Source: Echinometra lucunter (taxonomy: Eukaryota; Echinodermata; Echinoidea; Camarodonta; Echinometridae). Taken from it: a DNA stretch of 64,000 nt. Every line of letters begins with the position of its first letter. The stretch's first letter is position 1. Made by a program: the position numbers and the translations under genes. This document shows positions 23,843-35,268 of the stretch, in pieces. The stretch is taken from the NCBI GenBank assembly GCA_029962745.1, contig CM057171.1, positions 21,216,564 through 21,280,563 on the forward strand, given 5' to 3'. Below the pieces are notes generated by a model. The model made no database searches. It saw only the letters and a list, made by a program, of their open reading frames with translations, and was not told the origin of the DNA.

Positions 23843-24386
23843 TCATACCCGTTTGGTTGGCAGCCTGAACCCATTACCTACTGGAACAGGATAGTTCCTG
23901 TATTAAGTCTATGGGAGTTTGAGAATTCAGTATTCAATGGGTTTAAGCATCGTCATACCTGTTTGGTTGGCATCCTGAACCCAATCCCTACTGGAACCGG
24001 ATGGTTCCTGTATTAAGTCTATGGGAGTTTGAGAATTCAGTATTCAATGGGTTTAAGCATCGTCATACCTGTTTGGTTGGCATCCTGAACCCAATCCCTA
24101 CTGGAACCAGATGGTTCCTGTATTAAGTCTATGGGAGTTTGAGAATTCAGTATTCAATGGGTTTAAGCATCGTCATACCTGTTTGGTTGGCATCCTGAAC
24201 CCAATCCCTACTGGAACCGGATGGTTCCTGTATTAAGTCTATGGGAGTTTGAGAATTCAGTATTCAATGGGTTTAAGCATCGTCATACCTGTTTGGTTGG
24301 CATCCTGAACCCAATCCCTACTGGAACCGGATGGTTCCTGTATTAAGTCTATGGGAGTTTGAGAATTCAGTATTCAATGGGTTTAA
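23843..24386. repeat. 110 bp x 5 tandem array containing the IARS2 exon 10 donor
   Basis: Units start at 23843, 23953, 24063, 24173 and 24283, with a strict 110 bp period. Each unit repeats, on the minus strand, the last ~20 bases of exon 10 (TTCAGGATGCCAACCAAACA + G) and the donor GTATGA, followed by ~85 bp of non-exonic sequence. The four inner copies are nearly identical; the outermost is more diverged. Confidence 0.95.
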
Positions 24387-24874
24387 AGGCATTGGCTAAC
24401 TTTGTGAGCAGCTGATTTAAAAAATTCTCAAACTAAGATGAAACATGTGTATGAGTACTTGTATTTATACTCAAAAACCCTGAAACCAACCATAATTTGG
24501 AAGGAAAAGCTGTAAATTAGACGCAAACCGCGATTTTATTAGCTTTTGTCTCGAGAGACACTGAACTAAGAGGACCGTTTGGACGAATTCAAAAATACCG
24601 TTACTTGCCTTCCGCCGCGTGATACGTCAATACACAAAGTGCGGTCCGTTGAGTCATGTGCGCATGCGTACTCCTTACGTTGGGTCTATGCAACCGACCC
24701 TCGTATATTTTTCAAACATTGGTTCACATTTCTAATATTTAAAAATACTTCCCGTGGATATTATGCTCTGAAACTTTCACACTGGTATTTTTACACTATA
24801 ACCCTAATGTTTATCCCATTTTTAAGTAACAAAATGAGATTTTTTCAAAATCATGACAATGTTAGCCAATGCCT
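24387..24874. mobile_element. TTAA-flanked MITE, 'AGGCATTGGCTAAC' family, copy 1
   Basis: Ends AGGCATTGGCTAAC and GTTAGCCAATGCCT with TTAA on each side (24383-24386, 24875-24878). The empty site GGGTTTAAGCATC is present in every unit of the adjacent 110 bp array, proving a clean TTAA insertion into that array. A second copy, in inverted orientation, is at 32799-33285. Confidence 0.9.
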
Positions 24875-24890
24875 TTAAGCATCATCATAC

Positions 24891-24981
24891 CTGTTTGGTT
24901 GGCATCCTGAAGAACATTCTTTCCTCTTAGTTCCTTCCTTACATCATCTGTATAGAACCCTTCACTGTCTACTTGACAATT
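24891..24981 (-). CDS. IARS2: IARS2 exon 10
   Basis: Encodes NCQVDSEGFYTDDVRKELRG then KNVLQDANQT, the end of the editing (CP1) domain. Acceptor TGTGTAG|AAT (phase 0), donor ACAG|GTATGA (phase 1). The donor lies only 16 bp from a MITE (24387-24874). Confidence 0.9.
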
Positions 24982-25329
24982 CTACACAAGAAAAAATACC
25001 ATGCTTATTTTCAACTTTTCACAAGAGATTCATGACTTACTAGACTGAAAAAGCCTTTAGGATAATGAATATGTAAGTCACTGGAACTAACATGCCATAT
25101 TGGAGGCAATTAAAAACACTTATATTTTTCTTTCATTATCACATTGTCCTCCGAAAAGTCATGTATCATACATGAATATAAATAAATGGAGCGGAACTAT
25201 GACAAAGTGGAAAAGGTGACATTTTGTACTGGGAAAAGCCTGTTATTCTGAACACATCAATATGTATGTTGTGAACTTACAGATTTGAAAGCTTATTTTT
25301 GATGTAAAATAACCCTAGCATAAAAAGCA

Positions 25330-27929
25330 GACTAAAAGAAAATATAGAAAAGAAAATTTAAATACCATTTCGGCTCTAATTGAAGACTTAGAGAGAGAAG
25401 AATGGCATGAAGTTATGGTACAACATGACGTAAATAGAGCTTACAATTATTTCATTGACAAACTAACTTATTATTATAATAAAAATATACCACTTGTGCA
25501 AAGTAAACAACGCAAAAGTGAAAGTAGAAATCCATGGATCACTCGAGGAATTTTACGTTCAATTAAAAAACGCAATAAACTTTATAAATCATATATTTCT
25601 AAACCGTCTGAACAAAGTTTCAATAAGTATAAAAAATATCGCAACACTCTTAACAGCATAATCCGCTCATCCAAAAAAGATTATTATTCTAAGGAATTGA
25701 AAGAAGCAGAAGGGAATTTAAATGCCACGTGGAACATAATAAACAAATTGATTAACAAAAACAGGCCACATAGCAACACTGACAATCTTAAAATAGACCA
25801 TGAAGAAACATCTCAACCGGCTGGAGTTGCAAAAGCATTCAATCGCTTCTTCACAAACATCGGTCCCAATTTAGCTTCCAAGATAGTTAGTGACAATAAG
25901 AATTTTAAAGAGTATCTTTCCCAGCCAAATGAAAACACAATGTTTTTTACTCCCACAGACCGACATGAAATAATTAAAATAGTAAAAGCTTTAACACCCA
26001 AAAAGTCAACAGGTTACGATGGCATTAGTACAAAACTATTAACGCAAATTATAATTAATATTGTTTCTCCACTGGAACACATCTTTAACTTATCACTCTC
26101 CACTGGATGCTTCCCTGATCTGTTAAAAAATAGCCAAAGTAATTCCAATTTATAAAAAAGATGATCCTACCCAAGTTACAAATTATCGGCCCATTTCCCT
26201 CTTGCCATGCATATCAAAAATATTAGAAAAAATCGTTTACAAAAGATTGGATTCTTTTTTGTCATTTAATAAGATTATTTCACCAGCCCAATTCGGATTT
26301 AGAAAACATTTTTCTACTGATTTCGCAATAACCAAATTATTAGACAAGGTTGTAAACTCACTCTCCCAAAAAAATCACACCATTGCTTTATTTATGGACC
26401 TAAGTAAAGCTTTTGATACCATTGACCATGATATTTTACTTCATAAATTGTATAATTACGGGATAAGGGGCATTGTTTGGTCATGGATAAAAAGTTATCT
26501 CTCCAGTAGGCAACAATACGTTTGTATTGATGATGTCAAATCTCCAATATCGTTATCAATTGCGGCGTCCCGCAGGGTTCTATTCTGGGACCTTTGTTAT
26601 TTTTAGTATATATTAATGATATAGTAAATTCATCTGCCATTCTTTCTTTTATCTTATTCGCCGATGATACGAACATTTTGTTATCTCACAAGAACTTACC
26701 AGAATTGATAAATATAATGAATTTAGAACTAAAAAAAGTTTCATCATGGTTTAAATGTAATAAGTTATCTCTTAATATAAGTAAAACTCATTTTATGCAT
26801 TTTCAAACTTCTCATAAAAATGACAATTTTACACAAGATATTACAATTGATAATGTGCCTTTAGATAAAAAAGAATACGTTAAATTCCTTGGTATCACTA
26901 TAGATAGGCATTTATCGTGGGCTCCGCACATAAGTAACGTGTCTTCCTCGGTAGCAAAAGGAATCGGAATACTTTACAAATTGAAACATTTCTTACCAGA
27001 GAAATCTCTTGTAATGATTTATACTACATTGATTTTACCATATATTCACTATTGTAACCTCATTTGGGGAAATAGCTGCAAGACTAGACTTGATCATATA
27101 CTTTTATTGCAAAAGAAAGCGGTTAGAATTTGTTCCAAATCTGCATATCTCTCACATACAGACCCTCTTTTTTATCGTCTGAAAATATTTAAGATAAATG
27201 ATATTAATACTCTACAAGTAGCACTTTTTATGCATAAATATAATTATAACATGCTTCCCCCAGTATTCACAGATCTATTTTCATATAATAGCAATTTACA
27301 TTCATATCCAACAAGAACATGCAATGATATTCACTTAAATAATCCCAGGACATTATTTGCACATAAAACACTCAGACATCGTGGACCTGATATTTGGAAC
27401 GCATTGCCAGATTTACTCAAGCAGACAAGATCATTTTATTCATTTAAACGAGCCATAAAAGAATCGCAGTTAAACCAATACCTAGCAAACTGAATGTTAT
27501 TATTATTATAATTATTTTAATGACACTTTGACTTTTGTCTAGAAAATGTATACTTTTAAAAAGAAAACAGCAACAAAACTTACTATTTTCTAAAATTTTA
27601 TTCTAAGGACCAAGCATCACCCCTCCCCCCCCCCCCCGTCGCTTCATGCACTTGCACGTTTATGACAGTAGATAATTATTTTGGATATTTTCCAGGGCTG
27701 TCACGCTTTCAAGCTTTGCTTTTGTGACGACCCTTGCAACCATTTTAATCATTGTGTAACAGAAAATACCGCTTAGAAGGTTTATATATGATGTATTTGT
27801 TGATTTACATACAAAACTATTTGTTCGTTATCTTTATGTCAAATTCCAAATATGTATTTTCTTTTCGAGATCTTTGTTATGAAAAATGTTGCAAAAACCA
27901 ATAAATGAAATGAAATGAAATGAAAAGCA
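25330..27929 (+). mobile_element. 5'-truncated non-LTR retrotransposon (Jockey/CR1-like)
   Basis: Codes for the reverse-transcriptase half of an ORF2: 'NYRPISLLPCISKILEKI', 'FMDLSKAFDTIDHDIL', 'GVPQGSILGPLLF' and 'FADDT' (RT motifs), then a C-terminal 'LWG.......LQKKAVRI' and 'GPDIWNALP' tail. The endonuclease domain is absent. Two frameshifts disable it: an extra A in the A-run near 26130 and a missing base near 26565. It ends in a short AATGA repeat and is flanked by AAAAGCA at 25323-25329 and 27923-27929, a likely 7 bp target duplication. It is antisense within IARS2 intron 9. Confidence 0.92.
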
Positions 27930-27989
27930 CAAAGGTAACACAGCAAAACGTGGACTCAGTGTGTACAGAAGTTATTGCTCTTTCTATTA

Positions 27990-28320
27990 ATGCACTATAA
28001 TAAAAAACAATAATATATTACATTTATACAGCACATTATGTAAAAACTTCAATGCACTTTACAATGTTACTATCATTACCCCTGATCACTGGATTTCTAG
28101 CCCCCACACAAGTGTGCACCATCTCCACTCCTTAGGGAGCCTTCCTACCATTTTGCACCATTCACATGCGTACATGCAGGGCAATGGCAAAGGCAGTCAC
28201 ATTGGCTTTCAGCAATCCTCACAGGTACCTATTTGCTCCTGGGTGGAGAGTGGATTCATATCCTGCCAAAGGACATTAGTGCCATGACAGAGCACCAGGG
28301 TATGCCAAGGAATGCCTCGT
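27990..28320 (-). repeat. Dispersed SINE-like repeat
   Basis: 'ACATTTATACAGCACATTATG ... CACTTTACAATG' and 'CCTGCCAAAGGACATTAGTG' are typical of invertebrate dispersed repeats with a minus-strand orientation. No coding frame. Family not assigned. Confidence 0.4.
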
Positions 28321-28324
28321 GAAA

Positions 28325-28640
28325 CATTCACATTCTAGTCTTTCTCGTCTTTCATCGTCAGTGACTTTTACTCTACCACGCACCTACAAATTAGCTGGCG
28401 ATGCAGCTCTACTACTGCACCCAGGCTGTGGAATAAGCTCCCTCCTCTTCTAAAATCGTCACCAACATTGGATCAATTCAAACGAAACGTGAAGACTTAT
28501 CTATTTTAATATCCTCAAGATTGCACTGGACTTTAGACTGACACTGTCACTGCTTGGTAATTTGTATATATTTTATCTCCTATGCTGACCAGGGATGACA
28601 TTTCAAAGTGCTTTGTATCTTGTGGAAAAGGCGCTATAGA
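28325..28640 (+). mobile_element. 3' end of a second non-LTR retrotransposon
   Basis: Ends in the frame APRLWNKLPPLLKSSPTLDQ, FKRNVKTYLF and stop (TAA at 28507), the usual C terminus of CR1/L2-type ORF2 proteins. A short 3' UTR with 'GGCGCTATAGAAATA' leads into the (ATT)n tail at 28640. Confidence 0.75.
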
Positions 28641-28660
28641 AATATTTATTATTATTATTA

Positions 28661-28718
<58 letters not shown>

Positions 28719-28821
28719 ATTATTATTATTATTATTATTATTATCATTATTATTATTATTATTATTTATTATTATTATTAAATTATTATTATTATTATTA
28801 TTATTATTATCATTATTATTA

Positions 28822-28870
<49 letters not shown>
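28640..28870. repeat. (ATT)n microsatellite tail
   Basis: About 75 ATT units with a few ATC and AATT interruptions, continuing directly from the retrotransposon 3' end. The poly-Asn, poly-Ile and poly-Leu frames are artefacts. Confidence 0.95.
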
Positions 28871-28942
28871 GGTAGGACTCGAACTCTGACCACAAGATCC
28901 ACAGTCCACTGACATATCCACTAGACCACGACACCTCTGCAA
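28870..28942 (-). repeat. tRNA-derived SINE head
   Basis: The minus strand reads 'GAGGTGTCGTGGTCTAGTGG' and 'GTTCGAGTCC', A and B boxes of a tRNA-like promoter. It lacks a clean cloverleaf, so I do not call a tRNA gene. Confidence 0.6.
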
Positions 28943-29061
28943 ATCATCCATCTGTTCTACCTTTAGGTAAGTTATTGAGTGAAATGACATAGTGTGGGAA
29001 ATATCACTAAAAAGAAATTTAACTCATTGCCTACTGGAAGTGAGGATAATTCAGCAGTTAA

Positions 29062-29471
29062 CCCATTCGTGACAGACGATCCACATTTTGTGGTTTGGCC
29101 TAATATCTTTTGATGCAAAGCCCTAAAAATCATACCAAATACATGAGCAGAAAGAGCAAAAAATTCTACACAAACTGTGCCCATTTTGATTGCATCAATA
29201 TTCGCTGTTTGATGCTGAAATTTTTTCAAAGGAAAATAAGCACTTAAAACCTTAAATTGGCAATGTGATAGAAGGTTTAAAATCATCGTTTTCCCCTGCA
29301 AATTGGAAACTTTTTGACTTCTCATCATAATTTCTGTCAATTTATATTCATTTTCAGATACATGACCTTTTATAAGAAAAATGTAGCAATAAAATAAAAA
29401 TGTTGGTGTTGCCATTTTGAAGAATAAAAGCTGATCAAATAAGGCTTTAAATAATTCCTGTCACGAATGGG
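29062..29471. mobile_element. TTAA-flanked MITE, 'CCCATTCGTGACAG' family, copy B
   Basis: TTAA|CCCATTCGTGACAG ... CTGTCACGAATGGG|TTAA with perfect target duplication. In IARS2 intron 9. Internal sequence closely matches copies A and C. Confidence 0.9.
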
Positions 29472-29511
29472 TTAACGGGATAAAAGCTAGGTACCTAATA
29501 TTTTATATAGA

Positions 29512-29690
29512 GGTGCCGTGGTCGAATAAAGGTGCTTGACTGGTGATGCGAGAGTCAAGGGTTCGATCCCCGGCACGGCACTTATGGTCTTGAGCAAGGC
29601 ATTTTATCTAAATTGCTCTTTTATCATATATCAAATAAATGAACATGCTAAAGCATCTGAATACAAACATGCGCAAGCGTTTTTTTAAAG
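29512..29690 (+). repeat. tRNA-derived SINE
   Basis: Well-preserved copy: 'GGTGCCGTGGTCGAATAAAG', B-box 'GGGTTCGATCCCC', shared body 'CACTTATGGTCTTGAGCAAG', ending in a GAAA-rich tail just before IARS2 exon 9. Confidence 0.85.
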
Positions 29691-29711
29691 AAAGAAAGAA
29701 AAGGTACCTAC

Positions 29712-29881
29712 CACTTTGAGATTATTCTGTACTGCTACACCATAATCTTCAGCACCGTGTGCTGGAGCTGTATGAATGAGACCGGTGCCCATACCCATCT
29801 TGACATGATTAGCAGCTAGTAATGGTACATGATGGCATGGATCCAATGGATGATAAAGGGAACACCCTTCAAGACATCTGC
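29712..29881 (-). CDS. IARS2: IARS2 exon 9
   Basis: Encodes (G)[14 protein letters not shown] and then [20 protein letters not shown] and [14 protein letters not shown]. '[16 protein letters not shown]' is the conserved core of the CP1 editing domain, where the Asp is needed for hydrolysing mischarged Val-tRNA-Ile in the family. Acceptor CCTAG|GC (phase 1), donor GTG|GTAGGT (phase 0). Confidence 0.95.
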
Positions 29882-29975
29882 CTAGGCATACAAATGAAAG
29901 GAGGGGATTGCACTGTCATATGTGTTCAGCCATGATGATTTATTATTATATAATAAAATATTGTGCTACAATGTA

Positions 29976-29977
<2 letters not shown>

Positions 29978-30024
<47 letters not shown>
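29978..30024. repeat. (CT)n microsatellite
   Basis: About 23 CT units in IARS2 intron 8. Confidence 0.97.
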
Positions 30025-30029
<5 letters not shown>

Positions 30030-30578
30030 CTCTTTCTTCTCTACCTATGAAAACACTTAACATTTTCTTGTCAGAACACAAGTAACCAATCACAACAACA
30101 AAAATCAATTATTGGTGGTCATGGTAACATTTCCCTTTCAAGTACAAAAAAAAGATGTCATTTGCACCCCATTTTCAAGAACAGATGACATACGGTAATA
30201 TTATTTTATTTTGCAGGTGAATATTCACCGAAACAATCAGAAACATTGCAATCTCTCACTGGTCTTCACACATACAAATCAATTATTGATACAAATGCAT
30301 TAGGGATGTGTACACTTCATTCATTGTACAAAATATGCATTTATTTTCACAACAACAACAACACATCAACAACAACAACAATAACATAATAATAATAATG
30401 ATGATAATAATAATAATGATCATATCAAAAATAACAATAACAGCAATAGTAATAGTAATAATACTAGATATAATGAAAGCAAACCCTACACTTACACAAG
30501 ATTGACCATAATCCTGTTTTACAAGAAAAACAAAAACATAAATTTTATCTTATTGCGGGCAAATCTAATTTTATTTAC

Positions 30579-30785
30579 CTGAGAAAGTGGTGATGACACT
30601 GAGATCTCTTTCCCAGACCTGTCTCAGATCAGCTACTCTATCAACAGCAATAATCAGCCTATCATCAGTCCCCTTACATTCTAACAAGCAGTAGTCTTTA
30701 TCAGCCATGTAACACACCGCCTGATTGGCTGGGATGGTCCAAGGGGTTGTTGTCCATATAACCACAGAAACATTGTCTGTATTAC
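30579..30785 (-). CDS. IARS2: IARS2 exon 8
   Basis: Encodes (G)NTDNVSVVIWTTTPWTIP, then ANQAVCYMADKDYCLLECKG and ending VITTFS. 'WTTTPWTIPANQAV' is the threonine-rich signature at the start of the IleRS editing pocket. Acceptor CTTCCAG|GT and donor TCAG|GTAAAT, phase 1 at both ends. Confidence 0.96.
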
Positions 30786-31018
30786 CTGGAAGATAAAACA
30801 AACAAAATATTTAGGGTGCAGTTTCTCTCTGGAGATCTAAATGAATCTGCTTTGCTTCTCCAAATTGGCAGCAACTAATCTTTGATATTGTACTCCTTTA
30901 TTTTCAAGACAAATAAAAATGTACACTTGATGAATCTATGTGAATGGATGAATTTAAAATTGCCATTTGTGAATGAAAATAGCATTTCTGTGTAAGCAAG
31001 ATGAAAACCAGCATTGCA

Positions 31019-31550
31019 GGCAAAGCAATATGGAAGGCAAAGCAATATGGAAGGCAAAGCAATATGGAAGGCAAAGCAATATGGAAGGCAAAGCAATATG
31101 GAAGGCAAAGCAATATGGAAGGCAAAGCAATATGGAAGGCAAAGCAATATGGAAGGCAAAGCAATATGGAAGGCAAAGCAATATGGAAGGCAAAGCAATA
31201 TGGAAGGCAAAGCAATATGGAAGGCAAAGCAATATGGAAGGCAAAGCAATATGGAAGGCAAAGCAATATGGAAGGCAAAGCAATATGGAAGGCAAAGCAA
31301 TATGGAAGGCAAAGCAATATGGAAGGCAAAGCAATATGGAAGGCAAAGCAATATGGAAGGCAAAGCAATATGGAAGGCAAAGCAATATGGAAGGCAAAGC
31401 AATATGGAAGGCAAAGCAATATGGAAGGCAAAGCAATATGGAAGGCAAAGCAATATGGAAGGCAAAGCAATATGGAAGGCAAAGCAATATGGAAGGCAAA
31501 GCAATATGGAAGGCAAAGCAATATGGAAGGCAAAGCAATATGGAAGGCAA
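31019..31550. repeat. Perfect 31 x 17 bp minisatellite (GGCAAAGCAATATGGAA)
   Basis: Exactly 31 identical 17 bp units (31019-31545) followed by GGCAA. Because 17 is not a multiple of 3 and the unit has no stop in any phase on either strand, all six frames stay open and produce one 17-residue repeating peptide per strand. These are not genes. Located in IARS2 intron 7. Confidence 0.98.
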
Positions 31551-31600
31551 ACTTAAAATAAGTGGCAGGAGAGAAATGGTGAGACTTTTATTGTTGTTCA

Positions 31601-31787
31601 GGCACCTTAGCAAAAGTCAGAACCAATTTGAAGTGCCGATTTTAGCGTCTTCCTGCTCAGCATCTTTTCCCCTAGGATCCTCTAATTTCTCCATAGACAA
31701 AACAACAGGGGATCGGGAAAGCCGATTAAAAGAACAACCACGGAGAAGACGATAAAAGACGCGGGACAGGACTTTTGATAAGCGGCC
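31601..31787. mobile_element. 187 bp PIF/Harbinger-type MITE, copy 2
   Basis: Same ends as 22323-22512 (GGCACCTTAGCAAAAGTC, GACTTTTGATAAGCGGCC). Flanks are TCA and TTA, a target duplication with one mismatch. It lies 50 bp from the 17 bp minisatellite. Confidence 0.8.
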
Positions 31788-32540
31788 TTACCAGACTCTT
31801 TCTACTGAAGGCCATGGTACAACCATATTCTTTTCATTCAAGAAAGTAGTTACATACTCTTTCTACTGAATGATATAGAAGAAGTAAACTCGCTCAGTTC
31901 ACAGGTCTACATAAATCAACTATATTCCCTTCAAGGATATAGTAGAATTATTATATTCCTTCTACTAAAGAATGAGATACCTTGATAGTTGGCTTGATCT
32001 GTCTTGATTTGACAGTCCTATACAAATCTTGGGAATTTAATTTATTGTCATTTAATTCATTTATTGTCATGAAAAAGGCATAAAAATCAAAAATCCTCTT
32101 ACATTCTCACATATGCATAATAAATATAACAATACAGCAACATATCATTAACTAATATCTACATATAACTTATAGAACATTCAACATAACAATGCAATGA
32201 AATCTCCGCTGAGAGCCAATAGGATGCCAAATCATGATCATTTCAGAGTTAGCACCTCCCCCCCCCCCCCCCCCCCCCCCCGGTCTCCCAACAGACATTA
32301 AATAAATTTAAATTAAATTATTTCATAGTAATGTACATGATAACAAGCAATGATATTTAAATGGAACAAAAAATAAGATCACAAGAACAAATCGAAGAAT
32401 AAGAATTACAAATTTAACAATTATCTAGGTATGTAGTACAGGACATAGATCATTATCAAGTTTAGGTCAAATAAAAATATAAAGCATTTCTTAGATTAAA
32501 GTGGATGCAAACAAATAAAAGGCTATAAGAGGAACATTAC
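31788..32540 (-). other. Rest of IARS2 intron 7
   Basis: AT-rich, with short repeats of 'ACTCTTTCTACTGAA' (31795-31870) and a C-run of about 24 at 32258. A minus-oriented retroelement-like 3' end may lie at 32040-32200. No coding signal. Confidence 0.5.
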
Positions 32541-32650
32541 CTAGGGAGTCAGCTAGCAGAGACGATGGAGCATGGAGAGTAAACTTGACATAGATGGCTG
32601 GTGAGATATGATGAGGATTGTATTCTAATTCAGCCTCAGCTAATGCAGTT
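32541..32650 (-). CDS. IARS2: IARS2 exon 7
   Basis: Encodes (R)[16 protein letters not shown], then [16 protein letters not shown]. '[10 protein letters not shown]' is a conserved IleRS block between the Rossmann core and the editing insertion. Acceptor TTTGCAG|A (phase 2), donor CTAG|GTAATG (phase 1). Confidence 0.96.
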
Positions 32651-32798
32651 CTGCAAAAACATTACACACATTGGAAACTTGATCAGTTTAAAAATGTTCA
32701 AGGATTTGCTATCTATAACAAATGTCAGCAAAAGGTTCCGATCTGGAGAAGAAAAAGCTGAATCTTTGTGACATTTACATGTAGCTGATTCCATTTAA

Positions 32799-33285
32799 AG
32801 GTATTGGTTAACATTGTTATGATTTTAAAAAATCTTGTTTTGTTACTTGAAAATGGGATAAACATAAGGGTTATAGTGTAAAAATACCAGTCTGAAAGTT
32901 TCAAAGTATAATATCCACAGGAAGTATTTTTAAATATCAAAAATGTGAACCAATGTTTGAAAAATATACGAGGGTCGATTGCACAGAATAGACATAAGGA
33001 GTGCGCATGCGCGTATGACTCACCTTACCATACTGTGTGTATTGGCGTATCACACGGCGGGAGGCACATAACGGCATTTTCAAATTCAAGCAAAGTGGTC
33101 CTCTTAGTGATTGTCTTGTGAGACGAAGGATAATAACATCGCTGTTTGCGTCTAACTTACACTTTTTCATTCCAAATTACGGTTGGTTTCAGGGTTTTTT
33201 AGTACAAATACAAGTACTCATACACATGTTTCATCTTAGTTTGAGAATTTTTTAAATCAGATACTCACAAAGTTAGCCAATGCCT
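32799..33285. mobile_element. TTAA-flanked MITE, 'AGGCATTGGCTAAC' family, copy 2
   Basis: 487 bp, ends AGGTATTGGTTAAC and GTTAGCCAATGCCT, TTAA on both sides (32795-32798, 33286-33289). Internal sequence is the inverted counterpart of 24387-24874. In IARS2 intron 6. Confidence 0.9.
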
Positions 33286-33852
33286 TTAAGGTACAAATTC
33301 TTTCTCCAAAATCTAGGTGAATCAGCATTGCCTCCTGAAATTTGCACAATAATTCTCATCTTTCAAGTATTACTCTCTTTAAAATGAATCAAAATTCATG
33401 AAGGTTCACAGGTTCATTAACTCCTCTTACGTTTTCATCGCACCAGTGCACACCCAGGCCTGCATTTCATTCACACCAGTGCAAAACCACACAAATCCCT
33501 ATTGACATACTAATAGCACACAATTGTATGTTCGCATCACTCTTTTGTGTTCTTTCTCTCTGTTGTGAAGGTTTTTCTTCAGGTCAGATTTTGTTGATTT
33601 TGTTATCACTGTATAAAGCTCATTCAATTATCTGTGCATATAAAACACCTTCAACTGACAAAGGAACAAAAAACTAAAGTTTCATTGGAAAGGCCAGAGA
33701 GAAATGTTTAGAAACACAAGTGTAACACAGACAAAGCACACTAGTATACCAAATGAGTATACTGAGAAGATGAAAAGTTGCTGGCATGGAAAACAGCGAT
33801 TTTGAAACTCTTTGTCACATTACTTATTTTCACTCCAAAAAATAATTCAGCA

Positions 33853-34418
33853 GCAAATGACAAATTGTGGTACAACCAAAATTGGCACAGTATACATTTA
33901 TGTGTATGTAGATTTTTTTTTTGCTGTTTCTAATCATGTATTTGGTATGGGTTTTTTTTTAAGGCTCCACAGACTCCAACCCCAAGCACCTCTTAAGTGG
34001 GAGATTCTCCTGCCGAGACCCCCTAGCAAATGGGAGACTCTGACTTAATGTGCGTGTAGCCCACATCACCAGTGCAAAGCACGAAATTCCTTGCGGCTGG
34101 AGGCCACTTTTAGGGTAATAGAAGCTCTCTAGTGCTCTCTTAGGCTTATTTTTCAACATATGACAACACTAAATGAGGTAAAATCCAATGATTCAGATTC
34201 ACCTTTTTTTTCAAAAAGGTGGTTGGGCAGGAGAAAAAAGGAGAAACACAGCTAGGGCGGGAGAAATTCAAACTCAAGCGGGAGAGCGGGAGATTTTGTG
34301 AAAATGGACTCAAAGCGGGAGTTCTCCCGCTGAAAGCGGGCGAGTTGGAGTCTCTGGGACTCTGCATCAAAAGTTATTCATCCAAACCACACAATGTGGA
34401 CCCTCTGTCACAAATTGG
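33853..34418 (-). mobile_element. Diverged 'CCCATTCGTGACAG' MITE interrupted by another element
   Basis: The right end (CACAATGTGGACCCTCTGTCACAAATTGG + TTAA, split here only for description) and left segment ('CATGTATTTGGTATG') match the minus strand of copies A to C. The middle is replaced at 33965-34360 by a segment with near-inverted ends CAGACTCCAAC and GTTGGAGTCTCTGG and internal 'CGGGAGA' repeats, probably a younger insertion. Confidence 0.6.
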
Positions 34419-34443
34419 TTAAAGTTATGAAGTATAATCTCAC

Positions 34444-34493
34444 CTTGATGAAGGAGACCAGTTCACAGGCTTGAGATCTCTGTAGATAAAACC
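34444..34493 (-). CDS. IARS2: IARS2 exon 6
   Basis: Small 50 bp exon: GFIYRDLKPVNWSPSS + AG of a split Arg. '[17 protein letters not shown]' across the junction is the conserved IleRS motif. Acceptor ATCATAG|GG (phase 0), donor CAAG|GTGAGA (phase 2). Confidence 0.95.
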
Positions 34494-34662
34494 CTATGAT
34501 AACAAAGAATAATGTATGGTATAAGAATGATTTTATTCCATAAAGAAAAATGAATAGATATCATTTAACCCTAAAAGGCCCAGGGGGGGGGGGGGGCATT
34601 ATGGCCCCCTGTCAAATTTTTGACGGTACTTTGCAAAGACTCAATATTTCGATCTGAAATTC

Positions 34663-34880
34663 CATGAACCTTATTTCACTTTTGGACTAACGAACCTTCG
34701 GAATAACGAACTTTATTTCGTTTTCGGATAAACGAACCTTTGGAATAACAAACCTTTTTTAATTTTTTCGGACTAATGAAACCTTTGGACTAATGAACCT
34801 TATTTCACTTTCAGAGTAATGAACCTTTGGAATAAACGAACGTTCGGAACAACGAACCTTTGGAATAGCGAACTGTAACC
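34663..34880. repeat. Minisatellite array of the 'CGAACCTTATTTC' foldback family
   Basis: About eight degenerate units in the same orientation as 2018-2418, ending in GCGAACTGTAACC. Only one arm is present, so this is a truncated or single-arm copy, 50 bp from IARS2 exon 5. Confidence 0.75.
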
Positions 34881-34932
34881 GTGAAATCATCCCCAATGAA
34901 CAAAAAGTCTCCCTTCAAATTTATTAAAATAC

Positions 34933-35008
34933 CTTTTGGTACATGTCATGAAACAGTTCCAGTTGGGATGCTTCATATTCCTTGTCAAATGTGTAGTAGC
35001 AATTATCC
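34933..35008 (-). CDS. IARS2: IARS2 exon 5
   Basis: Encodes (W)DNCYYTFDKEYEASQLE, LFHDMYQK. Continues 'MADW.n.YyTfd..yea.Ql..F..My.kG' of IleRS. Acceptor TTTACAG|G (phase 2), donor AAAG|GTATTT (phase 0). Confidence 0.95.
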
Positions 35009-35268
35009 CTGTAAAACAGAAAACATGAAATCATTACATACATGTAAATACTGCACATAAAGATTTGTTTTAAATGATATTGTTGTACAGCCTTGGTTTT
35101 TTATACTTATGTTTTTGTATTTCAATAAATAGTAATGAAAAACAATACTAAAATAAAAGAAGAAGCTTAATAGGAGGAATTCATAATTTGTAAACAAATT
35201 TTCAGCATTACTCTTAAAGATCGTATGCTTGATTCTGTAATGAAAATCACAACTCAGAAAATATTGGA

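Noticed and set aside
23843..24386. CRISPR-like regular repeat array
   Set aside because: A eukaryotic intronic tandem repeat with no distinct spacers; the whole 110 bp unit repeats.
28533..28990. Poly-Asn, poly-Ile and poly-Leu frames
   Set aside because: Translation of the (ATT)n tail of a retroelement.
30875..31755. Long open frames of 180-260 codons on both strands
   Set aside because: They are all readings of the 17 bp minisatellite; the repeated peptide has no domain and the array sits in an IARS2 intron.
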